Shown here one piece after another: positions 1-5,429 of a stretch of DNA of 7,484 nt. Position numbers and translations under genes: made by a program. Within the stretch, counting starts at the first letter, position 1, and the number at the start of each line of letters is the position of its first letter. The notes below the pieces were generated by a model that worked only from the letters and a program-made list of their open reading frames with translations, ran no database searches and was not told the DNA's origin. The stretch lies in the NCBI GenBank assembly GCA_027057185.1, contig JALUJE010000169.1:2005-9488 (forward strand), in the 5' to 3' direction. The stretch comes from Helicobacteraceae bacterium (lineage in GTDB: Bacteria; Campylobacterota; Campylobacteria; Campylobacterales; Sulfurimonadaceae).

Positions 1-734
1 TCACTATTATTGGTGTCATTCACAACCTTATCAACGGCCTGACTCACACTTTTTACCGTTTTGTCAACATAGTTACTAACCGCTTTAACGGCATCACCGG
101 TGGCTTCGACCACATTATCAATACGTTTTCCAAGATTGTTTTGTACCTCTTTCACTGCCTCTAGTGTGGCACCGGAGACCTCTTTGGATTGTTCAAGAGT
201 TGCTTCAAGCTCGTCTATTTTATCATTGAGATCATCAATAGTATCTTCATGGGTTGATACCATCTCAACGTTGGCACCATACTCGTAAACCAGCTCTCCA
301 CCGTCTTCACCTTGCTTAAAAGTTGCAGCAATAAATAGCAATAGCGTCAAAAAGAAAAGTCCTTTCGCCCAACCTCGTGCCATTAACATACTAAACGATT
401 TAACAGCAACGAGTATGATCGTTGCATACACCAAATAGGTGCCGATGAGCTTATGTTCTTGAAGTTCCTCTTTCCCGGCAGCACTCAACAACGGACCCGC
501 TTCAGAACCATCCGCTTTTCCGGTAAAAAATGCTGCAAAATAGACCACAACGACCAGCAGCATAAATAATAGCGAAGTCACACTCAATGCCCGCCGCTTA
601 AAAATCAGATTGCTCAATTCCAGCAACAAAATCACAATAGGCAATACAATGGCAAAGTGCACTGTAATCGGATGCAGCAAAATCGGTAAATCAACGGGCA
701 AAGCTATGGGAATATCTAAAGCCGGTAAGGTCAT
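1..734 (-). CDS. DUF2231-like membrane protein with coiled-coil tail (3' end outside window)
   Basis: The frame is open from ATG 734 to the window edge, giving 244 visible residues; the C-terminus is missing. Four hydrophobic helices can be seen at about 18-45, 50-71, 97-117 and 122-139. The first carries HPITVHF (His21, His26), and after the fourth comes GGELVYEYG at 145-153. Both match my recollection of DUF2231 membrane proteins, a family without an agreed function, in which membrane histidines may hold heme (inference). Residues 155-244 form a charged, heptad-like helical tail in which Val, Ala, Lys and Asp recur (DAVKAV, KTVKSV, QAVDKVV), like an amphipathic apolipoprotein-type repeat. 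The ribosome-binding site is weak (GTGAGA). An upstream ATG at 750 is out of frame. The gene lies 71 bases after the barrel gene and has its own -10 box, so it may be an independent unit. Family assignment is moderate; the function is unknown. Confidence 0.75.
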   Translation of the reverse strand, partial: MTLPALDIPIALPVDLPILLHPITVHFAIVLPIVILLLELSNLIFKRRALSVTSLLFMLLVVVVYFAAFFTGKADGSEAGPLLSAAGKEELQEHKLIGTYLVYATIILVAVKSFSMLMARGWAKGLFFLTLLLFIAATFKQGEDGGELVYEYGANVEMVSTHEDTIDDLNDKIDELEATLEQSKEVSGATLEAVKEVQNNLGKRIDNVVEATGDAVKAVSNYVDKTVKSVSQAVDKVVNDTNNS

Positions 735-766
735 AATATCTCACTTTCATATAGGAATTTTGTACG

Positions 767-772
767 ATTATA
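767..772 (-). promoter_or_regulatory. Putative -10 box for the DUF2231-like gene
   Basis: On the minus strand this reads TATAAT, preceded by ATGG, so it is an extended -10 of the TGnTATAAT type. It lies 32 bases before the ATG at 734 and follows an A/T-rich run. No good -35 hexamer is visible, which is normal for Campylobacterota sigma-70 promoters. It implies a short 5' leader. Confidence 0.5.
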
Positions 773-805
773 CCATCTATTTTTTAAAATGAGTTAAGGG
801 CTACA

Positions 806-1627
806 TTACTGAAAATAGTAACCGACTCTCAAGTTCGATGCCAGATCGCTTGTACTGTCGCTGAGCCCTTGAGAGTACGAAAACGTCGCAAACCAATTGG
901 TATTGATACCATAAAAAAAGTATAGGGAAACACTTTTGATTTTGTCTGTCCTCTTAACAATACTGTCCGCATACAGATAGGAAAAACTTGAGTATACATT
1001 GGCTTGAAAATAGTATCCTAAACCGACATTGAACGCATGCGTATTTTGAAACTCATAAAACTCAATATTCTCATCTCCGACGAATGTATAGGTATAAGCC
1101 CCAAAAAGCGCATAATTGTTGGCAATAACATTGGCACTTATCGAGGCAAGGTAGTCCATCCTGTTATAGTCACTTTTTTTTGTCGGAAAGATCGCGCCGG
1201 CACGCAAACGTAAAAAAATATTGTGCTCTTCAAGTGCCCGATATCCGTAATACAATGATAATGTCGTATCATTCATACCGCTACGGTCTGATTGGTGTGT
1301 ATCTGAAACAAAGTAGGAGGTGAACAGTTCAGCACCCCAGTTTTCCATGAAAATATCGACCTGAAACGTATTGGTCAGTGTCGCAATATCCTCGGAAGTA
1401 CCATAATCGGCACGGTCATAAATATACCCTAAAATCACGTCATATTGTGATCCGACCGGATCATGATCCATAATCTTGATAATACTGCACCCGTATCGAT
1501 CAATGAGATTGGTAATGGGAGTGTTGGGACACGCATCTTTTTCATCAGCTACACCATCAAAATCACTATCGGTGTAGCATAACAATACCCCCGTTCCCCA
1601 CAGCAGACATATTAAAATCCGTAACAT
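806..1627 (-). CDS. Outer-membrane beta-barrel protein with N-terminal thrombospondin type-3 calcium motif
   Basis: This 273-residue protein starts with a hydrophobic export signal (about residues 2-17). Next comes one acidic calcium-binding motif of thrombospondin type-3 type at 20-37 (DSDFDGVADEKDACPNTP), ending in the usual DxxGC form with Cys33 and Cys47. From about residue 60 to the end the sequence alternates aromatic and polar residues in short strands separated by turns, and it finishes RVGYYFQ, as expected of a barrel in the outer membrane. A segment SGMNDTTLSLYYGYR resembles the GxGDxxLxxxY element of the MetA-pathway/transporter-like barrel family (recollection). There is no OmpA peptidoglycan-binding domain, the usual partner of this calcium motif. 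The gene begins 16 bases after the secreted-protein gene, so the two are surely co-transcribed. The substrate is unknown; a porin-like or sensory surface role is inference. Leu at -1 before Cys17 argues against a lipoprotein. Confidence 0.8.
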   Translation of the reverse strand: MLRILICLLWGTGVLLCYTDSDFDGVADEKDACPNTPITNLIDRYGCSIIKIMDHDPVGSQYDVILGYIYDRADYGTSEDIATLTNTFQVDIFMENWGAELFTSYFVSDTHQSDRSGMNDTTLSLYYGYRALEEHNIFLRLRAGAIFPTKKSDYNRMDYLASISANVIANNYALFGAYTYTFVGDENIEFYEFQNTHAFNVGLGYYFQANVYSSFSYLYADSIVKRTDKIKSVSLYFFYGINTNWFATFSYSQGLSDSTSDLASNLRVGYYFQ

Positions 1628-1643
1628 GGCTGCCTGAAGTCTA

Positions 1644-2129
1644 TTAACTGACGATGCGTGAACTATTTACCATTCTCGTTATGTTTGAAGGAGCCATTTT
1701 TGGAGTAGGAACGGTAGATGGACGTGGCGGTGTCACCTGATTCACTACAGGAGCGACACTGTTCACATTATCAACCATGCCGCTACCCTGTGCATTTGAT
1801 ACAGCAGCGACGCTTGGAAAATTATTCAAAATATTTCGCTGCCCGCCTGACGCTCCTTGTTTGATCTCACTTTTTGTCGTATCCGATACCAATAGTACCT
1901 CTGAGCTACCATCATTCTTAGAAGAGCTCAACTGCTGTTTTAGTGCGATAATAGCACCTACGCGTTCATTGCGTCCAAGTTTTGAAAGCTCTCGCTTAAG
2001 CTCATTAACCAATTTATAACGATCCCCGTCACTAGCATTACGTATTTTTAAAATCTGCGCTTCAATATCCATAGCACTCGCGTGAAATGCCCATACACTC
2101 AATAAAGTTATTATAATGAATCGTATCAT
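1644..2129 (-). CDS. Small secreted helical/proline-rich protein of unknown function
   Basis: The product has 161 residues. I chose ATG 2129 over an in-frame ATG at 2147 because a perfect AGGAGG lies 5 bases before it, and the protein then starts MIRF with a clean signal peptide cut after HASA (residues 16-19). Mature residues 20-68 are charged and helical, with a repeating pattern built around RYKLVNELKREL and ERVGAIIALKQQL. This resembles short helical modules I recall in other Campylobacterota periplasmic proteins (unverified). Residues 70-161 look disordered, rich in Ser, Asn, Val and Pro, with TPPRPSTVPTPK at 133-144. Such a tail could bridge the periplasm or bind a partner. The barrel gene follows 16 bases downstream and the histidine kinase gene ends 90 bases upstream. 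An accessory role for the barrel is inference; I do not recognise a named family. Confidence 0.75.
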   Translation of the reverse strand: MIRFIIITLLSVWAFHASAMDIEAQILKIRNASDGDRYKLVNELKRELSKLGRNERVGAIIALKQQLSSSKNDGSSEVLLVSDTTKSEIKQGASGGQRNILNNFPSVAAVSNAQGSGMVDNVNSVAPVVNQVTPPRPSTVPTPKMAPSNITRMVNSSRIVS

Positions 2130-2134
2130 AACAA

Positions 2135-2140
2135 CCTCCT
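2135..2140 (-). promoter_or_regulatory. Ribosome-binding site deciding the start at 2129
   Basis: Perfect AGGAGG on the minus strand, 5 bases from ATG 2129. It sits inside the longer open frame that begins at 2147, so it favours the shorter protein, which then opens directly with its signal peptide. Confidence 0.8.
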
Positions 2141-2159
2141 CTATCATTTGAAAAAAGGC

Positions 2160-2165
2160 ATTATA
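2160..2165 (-). promoter_or_regulatory. Putative -10 box of the secreted protein/barrel operon
   Basis: TATAAT on the minus strand within GGCTATAATGCC, 30 bases before ATG 2129, which predicts a leader of about 24 bases that still holds the AGGAGG site. A second TATAAT lies 18 bases upstream at 2178-2183, so start-site choice is uncertain. No -35 hexamer is evident. The 90-base gap to the kinase gene and this promoter suggest that the envelope pair can be transcribed on its own. Confidence 0.5.
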
Positions 2166-2177
2166 GCCTATTCTTTT

Positions 2178-2183
2178 ATTATA
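2178..2183 (-). promoter_or_regulatory. Second TATAAT upstream of the secreted protein/barrel operon
   Basis: A second exact TATAAT (minus strand, TTCTATAATAAAAG), 18 bases upstream of the one at 2160-2165. It could be an alternative promoter or part of the AT-periodic upstream region that Campylobacterota promoters use instead of a -35. The surrounding DNA is very AT-rich, so chance is possible. Confidence 0.3.
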
Positions 2184-2219
2184 GAATAAATTTGTTAATT
2201 AATTATTAGCATTATTTCA

Positions 2220-3278
2220 TCAATGCCGTCGTAAAGCATTCATATCCAACTGAAACATTGTTCCTTTTCCAACTTCAGAGGAGACTTCTATGGTAATTTT
2301 CATCTCATCACACAACTTTTTGACAATATGTAATCCAATGCCGATACCACGCTGCTGCTCTTTATAAAATCGCCGAAACACTTTGGAAGGATTTTTAATT
2401 CCTTTACCGCTATCTTGAATAACGATCACACCCCTTTGAGATCCTACATGGACAAACCCGTGACGTTTGTTATATTTTCCGGCATTACTCAATAAGTTGT
2501 CAAATATACGAATCAGCGCATCCTCGTTAGCACGAATATGCATCACTTCGACATCAATTTCATAATGAATGTCCGAATAAAGCTTCTGTATGGCACTCAC
2601 CCGCTCTTTTAAAAGTTTAGATAGCTCAATATCTTCTATCTGAAAATCGTGATTCACAATATAATTCTTCAAATTATCTTGTAGAGACAGTAGTGTATTG
2701 ATATTTTGTTCCATTCTCTCTATTTTCTTGGTTATCTGAGCATCGTCACTCCCCTTTTTCATCATGTTCATATTAATAAGCATTGAGGATATTGGGGTAT
2801 TGAAATCATGCAAAATATCTTTAATAAATTCTTCAGTAAGCGATAGCGCCGAGCGCAACGGCTGCAATGAGAGAAATGAGAAGAACAGTGATAGCAGCGC
2901 CAATGCTACAGAAATGACAGAAAAAATCAAAATTTGATTTTTCTTTATCTCATATACCTGTTGCAAATAACGTTCTTGAGGATAAAACAGTTTCATGAGA
3001 TAATTTTTGGTCGTAGGAATATCAAAATAGCTATAAAGACCGGTTCGGTCTTTATAGAGCGTATACGTTACCTGATCTTTTCGGTCGGAAAAATCAAAAT
3101 CAAACTGTTTGCATTTTAAGTTGTAACTACAAATTTTCATCTCGTTAGAGATCCTATTATCGAGCTGATCAATCTCCTTGTCATAATCCAGAACAAAGAT
3201 AATGGCCAGAAGAATTTCAAGGGAGACAAAGAAAAGTATAAACCCTTTAGTAAGTGCTTCAGCCTCAAACTTTTTCAA
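2220..3278 (-). CDS. Two-component sensor histidine kinase (HAMP-less, TTG start)
   Basis: This membrane kinase of 352 residues senses a periplasmic signal and phosphorylates the regulator encoded just upstream. A first membrane helix spans about 13-30, a periplasmic loop 31-114, and a second helix 116-138. Only about 18 residues then separate the membrane from the phosphoacceptor box HDFNTP (His157), so there is no HAMP linker. The ATPase domain is complete: N-box FDNLLSNAGKYN at 259-270, D-box QDSGKGI near 288-294, F-box VFRRFYKE near 300, and glycine box GIGIGLHIV near 311-319. The periplasmic loop holds two cysteines, Cys50 and Cys56. Translation must begin at TTG 3278: a stop codon precedes it directly and the first in-frame ATG (codon 47) would lose the first helix. 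The gene overlaps the regulator by 14 bases, implying coupled translation. The signal sensed is unknown. Confidence 0.93.
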   Translation of the reverse strand: MKKFEAEALTKGFILFFVSLEILLAIIFVLDYDKEIDQLDNRISNEMKICSYNLKCKQFDFDFSDRKDQVTYTLYKDRTGLYSYFDIPTTKNYLMKLFYPQERYLQQVYEIKKNQILIFSVISVALALLSLFFSFLSLQPLRSALSLTEEFIKDILHDFNTPISSMLINMNMMKKGSDDAQITKKIERMEQNINTLLSLQDNLKNYIVNHDFQIEDIELSKLLKERVSAIQKLYSDIHYEIDVEVMHIRANEDALIRIFDNLLSNAGKYNKRHGFVHVGSQRGVIVIQDSGKGIKNPSKVFRRFYKEQQRGIGIGLHIVKKLCDEMKITIEVSSEVGKGTMFQLDMNALRRH

Positions 3279-3897
3279 TCATATATCCCACGCCCCTTAC
3301 ATTACGAATCTCAATACCCAATCTGCTTTTGAGCTTATTGACATGCACGCGTAATGATGCATCCGAAGCAATGTTAAGGAGGTCAAGCAACTGCTCTTTA
3401 TCAATCACATGATTAATATTTTGAATCAGAAGGTCAAAGATCAATAGTTGCGTTTCGCTCAAATTTGCCAGCTTGCCGTCTTGATACAACTCTTTTGAGA
3501 CCGGATCATAATCCAGATCCAAAAAATAAATTTTGGCACTTTTCTGCGCTACTTTGGCTTTAACGCGAATAATCAGTTCATCCGGATCAAAGGGCTTTTT
3601 AATATAATCATCCGCCCCCGAATTGAAGCCTTCTTCCATGGATTTAATATCAATTAAAGCCGTCATAAAAATAGCGGGTGTCCCATCGTCGGCATCTCGT
3701 AAACTTTTTAGTAGTTCAAATCCATCAATTTCAGGGACATTAACATCAAAAATATAGAGTTTATACTCCTTCTTATAAGAATAGTCCAATGCTTCTTCAC
3801 CATCATAGACCACATCGACACTATAGCCTTCATCTTCGAGTAGCTCTTGTAAGCTCTGTGCTAAAATCTGGTCATCCTCTAGCAGTAAAATATCCAT
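3265..3897 (-). CDS. OmpR/PhoB-family response regulator
   Basis: This 210-residue cytoplasmic transcription factor has an intact receiver domain: acidic pocket Glu7-Asp8-Asp9, phosphoacceptor Asp51 in FDVNVPEIDG, switch Thr79 in FMTAL, and Lys101 in KKPF. A winged-helix DNA-binding domain follows from about 120 to 210, with SETQLLIFDLLIQN, the recognition-helix region SLRVHVNKLKSRLG and the C-terminal hairpin VRGVGYMIEK. I chose ATG 3897 because AAGGAG lies 5 bases upstream; a GTG at 3903, two codons earlier, overlaps that site. Its cognate kinase follows with a 14-base overlap. Proteins of this family usually bind direct repeats about 10-11 bases apart as dimers. The targets are unknown; the secreted protein/barrel pair immediately downstream is an obvious candidate by position only. 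Confidence 0.95.
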   Translation of the reverse strand: MDILLLEDDQILAQSLQELLEDEGYSVDVVYDGEEALDYSYKKEYKLYIFDVNVPEIDGFELLKSLRDADDGTPAIFMTALIDIKSMEEGFNSGADDYIKKPFDPDELIIRVKAKVAQKSAKIYFLDLDYDPVSKELYQDGKLANLSETQLLIFDLLIQNINHVIDKEQLLDLLNIASDASLRVHVNKLKSRLGIEIRNVRGVGYMIEKV

Positions 3898-3902
3898 TGC
3901 CA

Positions 3903-3908
3903 CTCCTT
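3903..3908 (-). promoter_or_regulatory. Ribosome-binding site deciding the start of the response regulator
   Basis: AAGGAG on the minus strand with 5 bases to ATG 3897. It runs into the in-frame GTG at 3901-3903, which therefore cannot be the start. Confidence 0.8.
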
Positions 3909-3920
3909 GTTGCTCTGCTC

Positions 3921-3926
3921 ATTATA
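3921..3926 (-). promoter_or_regulatory. Putative -10 box of the two-component operon
   Basis: Exact TATAAT on the minus strand in the context TTTTGCTATAATG, an extended -10 (TGn) of the form common in Campylobacterota. It is 23 bases before ATG 3897, leaving a leader of roughly 16-18 bases that includes the AAGGAG site. There is no clear -35. The gap back to the FmdE-like gene (3898-4003) holds nothing else recognisable and no strong terminator. Confidence 0.6.
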
Positions 3927-4003
3927 GCAAAACTGTACTAATCATTCTAGAGAAGTAGCATAAAAGAAGTCTTAAATTTGCACATAGCTAAAAATATTAG
4001 ATA

Positions 4004-4615
4004 CTAAATTTCAACAACTCTAATAACCTTTTCATTATTGATATTATCCATTAATATCTTCTTGACACGACTTTGCCACATAGTGCCAAATACTTTTTTT
4101 GCCTCGGTGTCACCCGAAAGAGCGCGCCCCAACAGGGCTTGCATCTGCGACACATCTCCATCGGGTTGCACACTACTAGGATCGTAAAAAACGGCTACCT
4201 TGGCATGCGTATCGGTGCGAGAAAAATGTGCCGAAGCGTTCATATCGTTGTTAAACGACATTAAAGAGTGTCGTACAAACCTACCGCCTAATCCTTTAAA
4301 CCCCGTACGTTCCGTCGCACCAGTAATATTGGAGACAACATTGGCAATAACTCCAGTCACTCCCTCATCATCTGTAGTAGAAAAATCCACATGAATCTCA
4401 CCGCGAACCGGTAGCGCATCGGGATACAATGCCTCAAGAGCTTTTAGGGTCATAAGATAGGCACCCGCTACCGTGGGACAGCTGTGCCCGGCACTCTGAA
4501 CGCTGTTCAGGTAACAAAACTCAATAATACCCGCTTCAAAACTTCCCAATACTTCGGAAAGCGGGTCATAGAGTGTTATCGTCTTAACTTCATCATAAAA
4601 TTCTGGGTAGTGCAT
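4004..4615 (-). CDS. FmdE-like protein (GHSCPT motif), stand-alone
   Basis: With ATG 4615 as start the product has 203 residues and no signal peptide or membrane helix, so it is probably cytoplasmic. Residues 42-55 read SAGHSCPTVAGAYL, matching the GHxCPxxxxG motif of the FmdE family (named for a subunit encoded with formylmethanofuran dehydrogenase), whose His and Cys bind metal. Further on, DEGVTGVIANVVSNITGA and GFKGLGGRFVR fit bacterial FmdE-like proteins as I recall them. The C-terminal zinc finger of longer members is absent. No methanofuran, molybdenum or formate genes are near, so the role is unknown. The frame is open to a TTG at 4690, but AAGGA lies 6 bases before ATG 4615 and an inverted-repeat leader fills the upstream part. 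The adjacent ATG at 4618 is the alternative start. Confidence 0.72.
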   Translation of the reverse strand: MHYPEFYDEVKTITLYDPLSEVLGSFEAGIIEFCYLNSVQSAGHSCPTVAGAYLMTLKALEALYPDALPVRGEIHVDFSTTDDEGVTGVIANVVSNITGATERTGFKGLGGRFVRHSLMSFNNDMNASAHFSRTDTHAKVAVFYDPSSVQPDGDVSQMQALLGRALSGDTEAKKVFGTMWQSRVKKILMDNINNEKVIRVVEI

Positions 4616-4621
4616 CATACG

Positions 4622-4626
4622 TCCTT
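4622..4626 (-). promoter_or_regulatory. Ribosome-binding site deciding the start of the FmdE-like gene
   Basis: AAGGA on the minus strand, followed by CGT and two consecutive ATG codons (4618 and 4615). The spacing of 6 favours the second; the spacing of 3 to the first is short. Either choice rejects the 25-codon upstream extension. Confidence 0.65.
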
Positions 4627-4636
4627 GGATATTAAT

Positions 4637-4678
4637 ATTGTCACTGCAGTGTACCATGAGTACGCTCTTGGTGACAAT
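4637..4678 (-). promoter_or_regulatory. Nested inverted repeats in the leader of the FmdE-like gene
   Basis: Perfect 8-base arms ATTGTCAC and GTGACAAT (4637-4644 and 4671-4678) enclose 26 bases. Inside are a second inverted pair GTAC/GTAC around 5 bases (4651-4663) and, overlapping one outer arm, a perfect 10-base palindrome CACTGCAGTG (4642-4651). In RNA it could fold into one interrupted hairpin ending 10 bases before the ribosome-binding site; in DNA it could be an operator. No U-run follows, so it is not an intrinsic terminator. Confidence 0.4.
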
Positions 4679-4715
4679 GATTTTGAACAAGAAATACGTC
4701 GTTATGTCTATTGTA

Positions 4716-5345
4716 CTAGTGCCCTTTAGCTCGCGGATCCCTCCCTTTAACAGGAAGCAATGTCACATTATGGCGCAACGTCTCTACAAGTTGCGTTTGC
4801 TGCTCAGAAGACAAAGCACCTTTTTCCAAGGTATCGAAAATGCGTTCAACCATTTTTGCCTGAAGCTCTCTATCTTTAAGATACATCTCTTTATGTAGCA
4901 TATCTTCATGTACTTTAAGTCGGTCACTGCGACGTTTTTGTAAAAAATAAAACAAAAATATCATGGCAATGCCCATTGCCATCGCTAAGAGGATCAAATA
5001 ATTTTTTTGCATTGATACCGTCTGTTCGGCCATCACTATCTGTGTATCTCGTTTTTTAAACTCAATCGCTTTTTCAATATCGGCTTTTTGTAAATTCGTA
5101 TCCTGCTTAAGCTGCTCCAGTGCAATATCACGCTGTTTGTTTATCAGAGCAATTTCTTTCTCTTTTTCTGCCGTTATTCTTGCTGATTCTATCATGGATT
5201 GATGATAAACATCGGGTCGGTTTCCATAATATTTTGCAGATGCTAATGAGAGATTTTGATCCATAACATAAGGCTTGCTGCGATCAAACTCGTTACCGCA
5301 GCCGCTAAAAAACCATAGACCTGTAATAAGAACAATATACCGCAT
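4716..5345 (-). CDS. Putative lipoprotein with coiled coil plus internal transmembrane helix
   Basis: The 209-residue product begins with a short hydrophobic signal and a plausible lipobox FSGC, giving lipidated Cys16, although Phe at -3 is not typical. Residues 50-112 are a strongly charged, long helix likely to form a coiled coil (ARITAEKEKEIALINKQRDI and on). A clear membrane helix follows at about 115-136 (NYLILLAMAMGIAMIFLFYF), then the basic anchor QKRRSDR and another charged helix to about residue 175, with a basic end. If Cys16 is lipidated outside and the helix crosses the inner membrane, the tail lies in the cytoplasm. The ATG at 5345 is preceded by AGAGG at good spacing. The gene sits between the c-di-GMP enzyme and the FmdE-like gene, with its own -10 box. 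I recognise no named family; a simple bitopic protein whose signal is uncleaved is the alternative. Confidence 0.78.
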   Translation of the reverse strand: MRYIVLITGLWFFSGCGNEFDRSKPYVMDQNLSLASAKYYGNRPDVYHQSMIESARITAEKEKEIALINKQRDIALEQLKQDTNLQKADIEKAIEFKKRDTQIVMAEQTVSMQKNYLILLAMAMGIAMIFLFYFLQKRRSDRLKVHEDMLHKEMYLKDRELQAKMVERIFDTLEKGALSSEQQTQLVETLRHNVTLLPVKGRDPRAKGH

Positions 5346-5380
5346 TACACCTCTTTGTTATTCACTTCTCGTAAAATCCC

Positions 5381-5403
5381 TAATAGTCTTTAAAAGTCTA
5401 TTA
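5381..5403. promoter_or_regulatory. 23-base imperfect palindrome, candidate operator
   Basis: Outer arms TAATAG/CTATTA (6 bases) and inner arms CTTT/AAAG (4 bases) are separated by one mismatched base on each side and centred on a single A at 5392. Ten of 11 positions per half pair. It overlaps the -10 box at 5400-5405 and would cover the expected transcription start of the lipoprotein gene, a typical position for a dimeric repressor. Its low GC content and lack of a T-run argue against a terminator. Confidence 0.5.
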
Positions 5404-5405
5404 TA
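5400..5405 (-). promoter_or_regulatory. Putative -10 box of the lipoprotein gene
   Basis: Exact TATAAT on the minus strand in the context TTTTATATAATAG, 54 bases before ATG 5345. The upstream side contains TTGG and T-runs but no canonical -35 at the right distance. It predicts a leader near 45 bases. Confidence 0.5.
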
Positions 5406-5429
5406 TAAAACCAACATAAAAAATGGCTT

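Noticed and set aside
100..792. Plus-strand open frames at 100-288 and 610-792
   Set aside because: They lie almost wholly opposite the DUF2231-like gene, have low-complexity Ser/Ile-rich products and lack a ribosome-binding site; the minus frame has coherent membrane helices and family motifs.
1560..1627. Lipobox at Cys17 of the barrel protein
   Set aside because: The residue before the cysteine is Leu, not Gly, Ala or Ser, and the protein is otherwise a transmembrane barrel.
1777..2019. Plus-strand open frame opposite the secreted protein
   Set aside because: Complementary shadow of a gene with a clear signal peptide and perfect AGGAGG site.
2934..3119. Plus-strand open frame opposite the kinase
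   Set aside because: Antisense to the periplasmic loop of a kinase with all catalytic boxes intact.
3898..4003. Intrinsic terminator after the FmdE-like gene (TTAG/CTAA hairpin followed by T-rich DNA)
   Set aside because: The stem is only 4 base pairs and entirely weak; not convincing as a terminator.
4616..4690. 25-codon N-terminal extension of the FmdE-like protein from TTG 4690
   Set aside because: No ribosome-binding site before TTG 4690, whereas AAGGA directly precedes the ATG pair at 4618/4615; the extension would translate the inverted-repeat leader.
4073..4898. Overlapping plus-strand open frames across the FmdE-like and lipoprotein genes (4073-4264, 4200-4394, 4484-4729, 4638-4898)
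   Set aside because: They overlap each other in different frames, lack domains and sit opposite better-supported genes.
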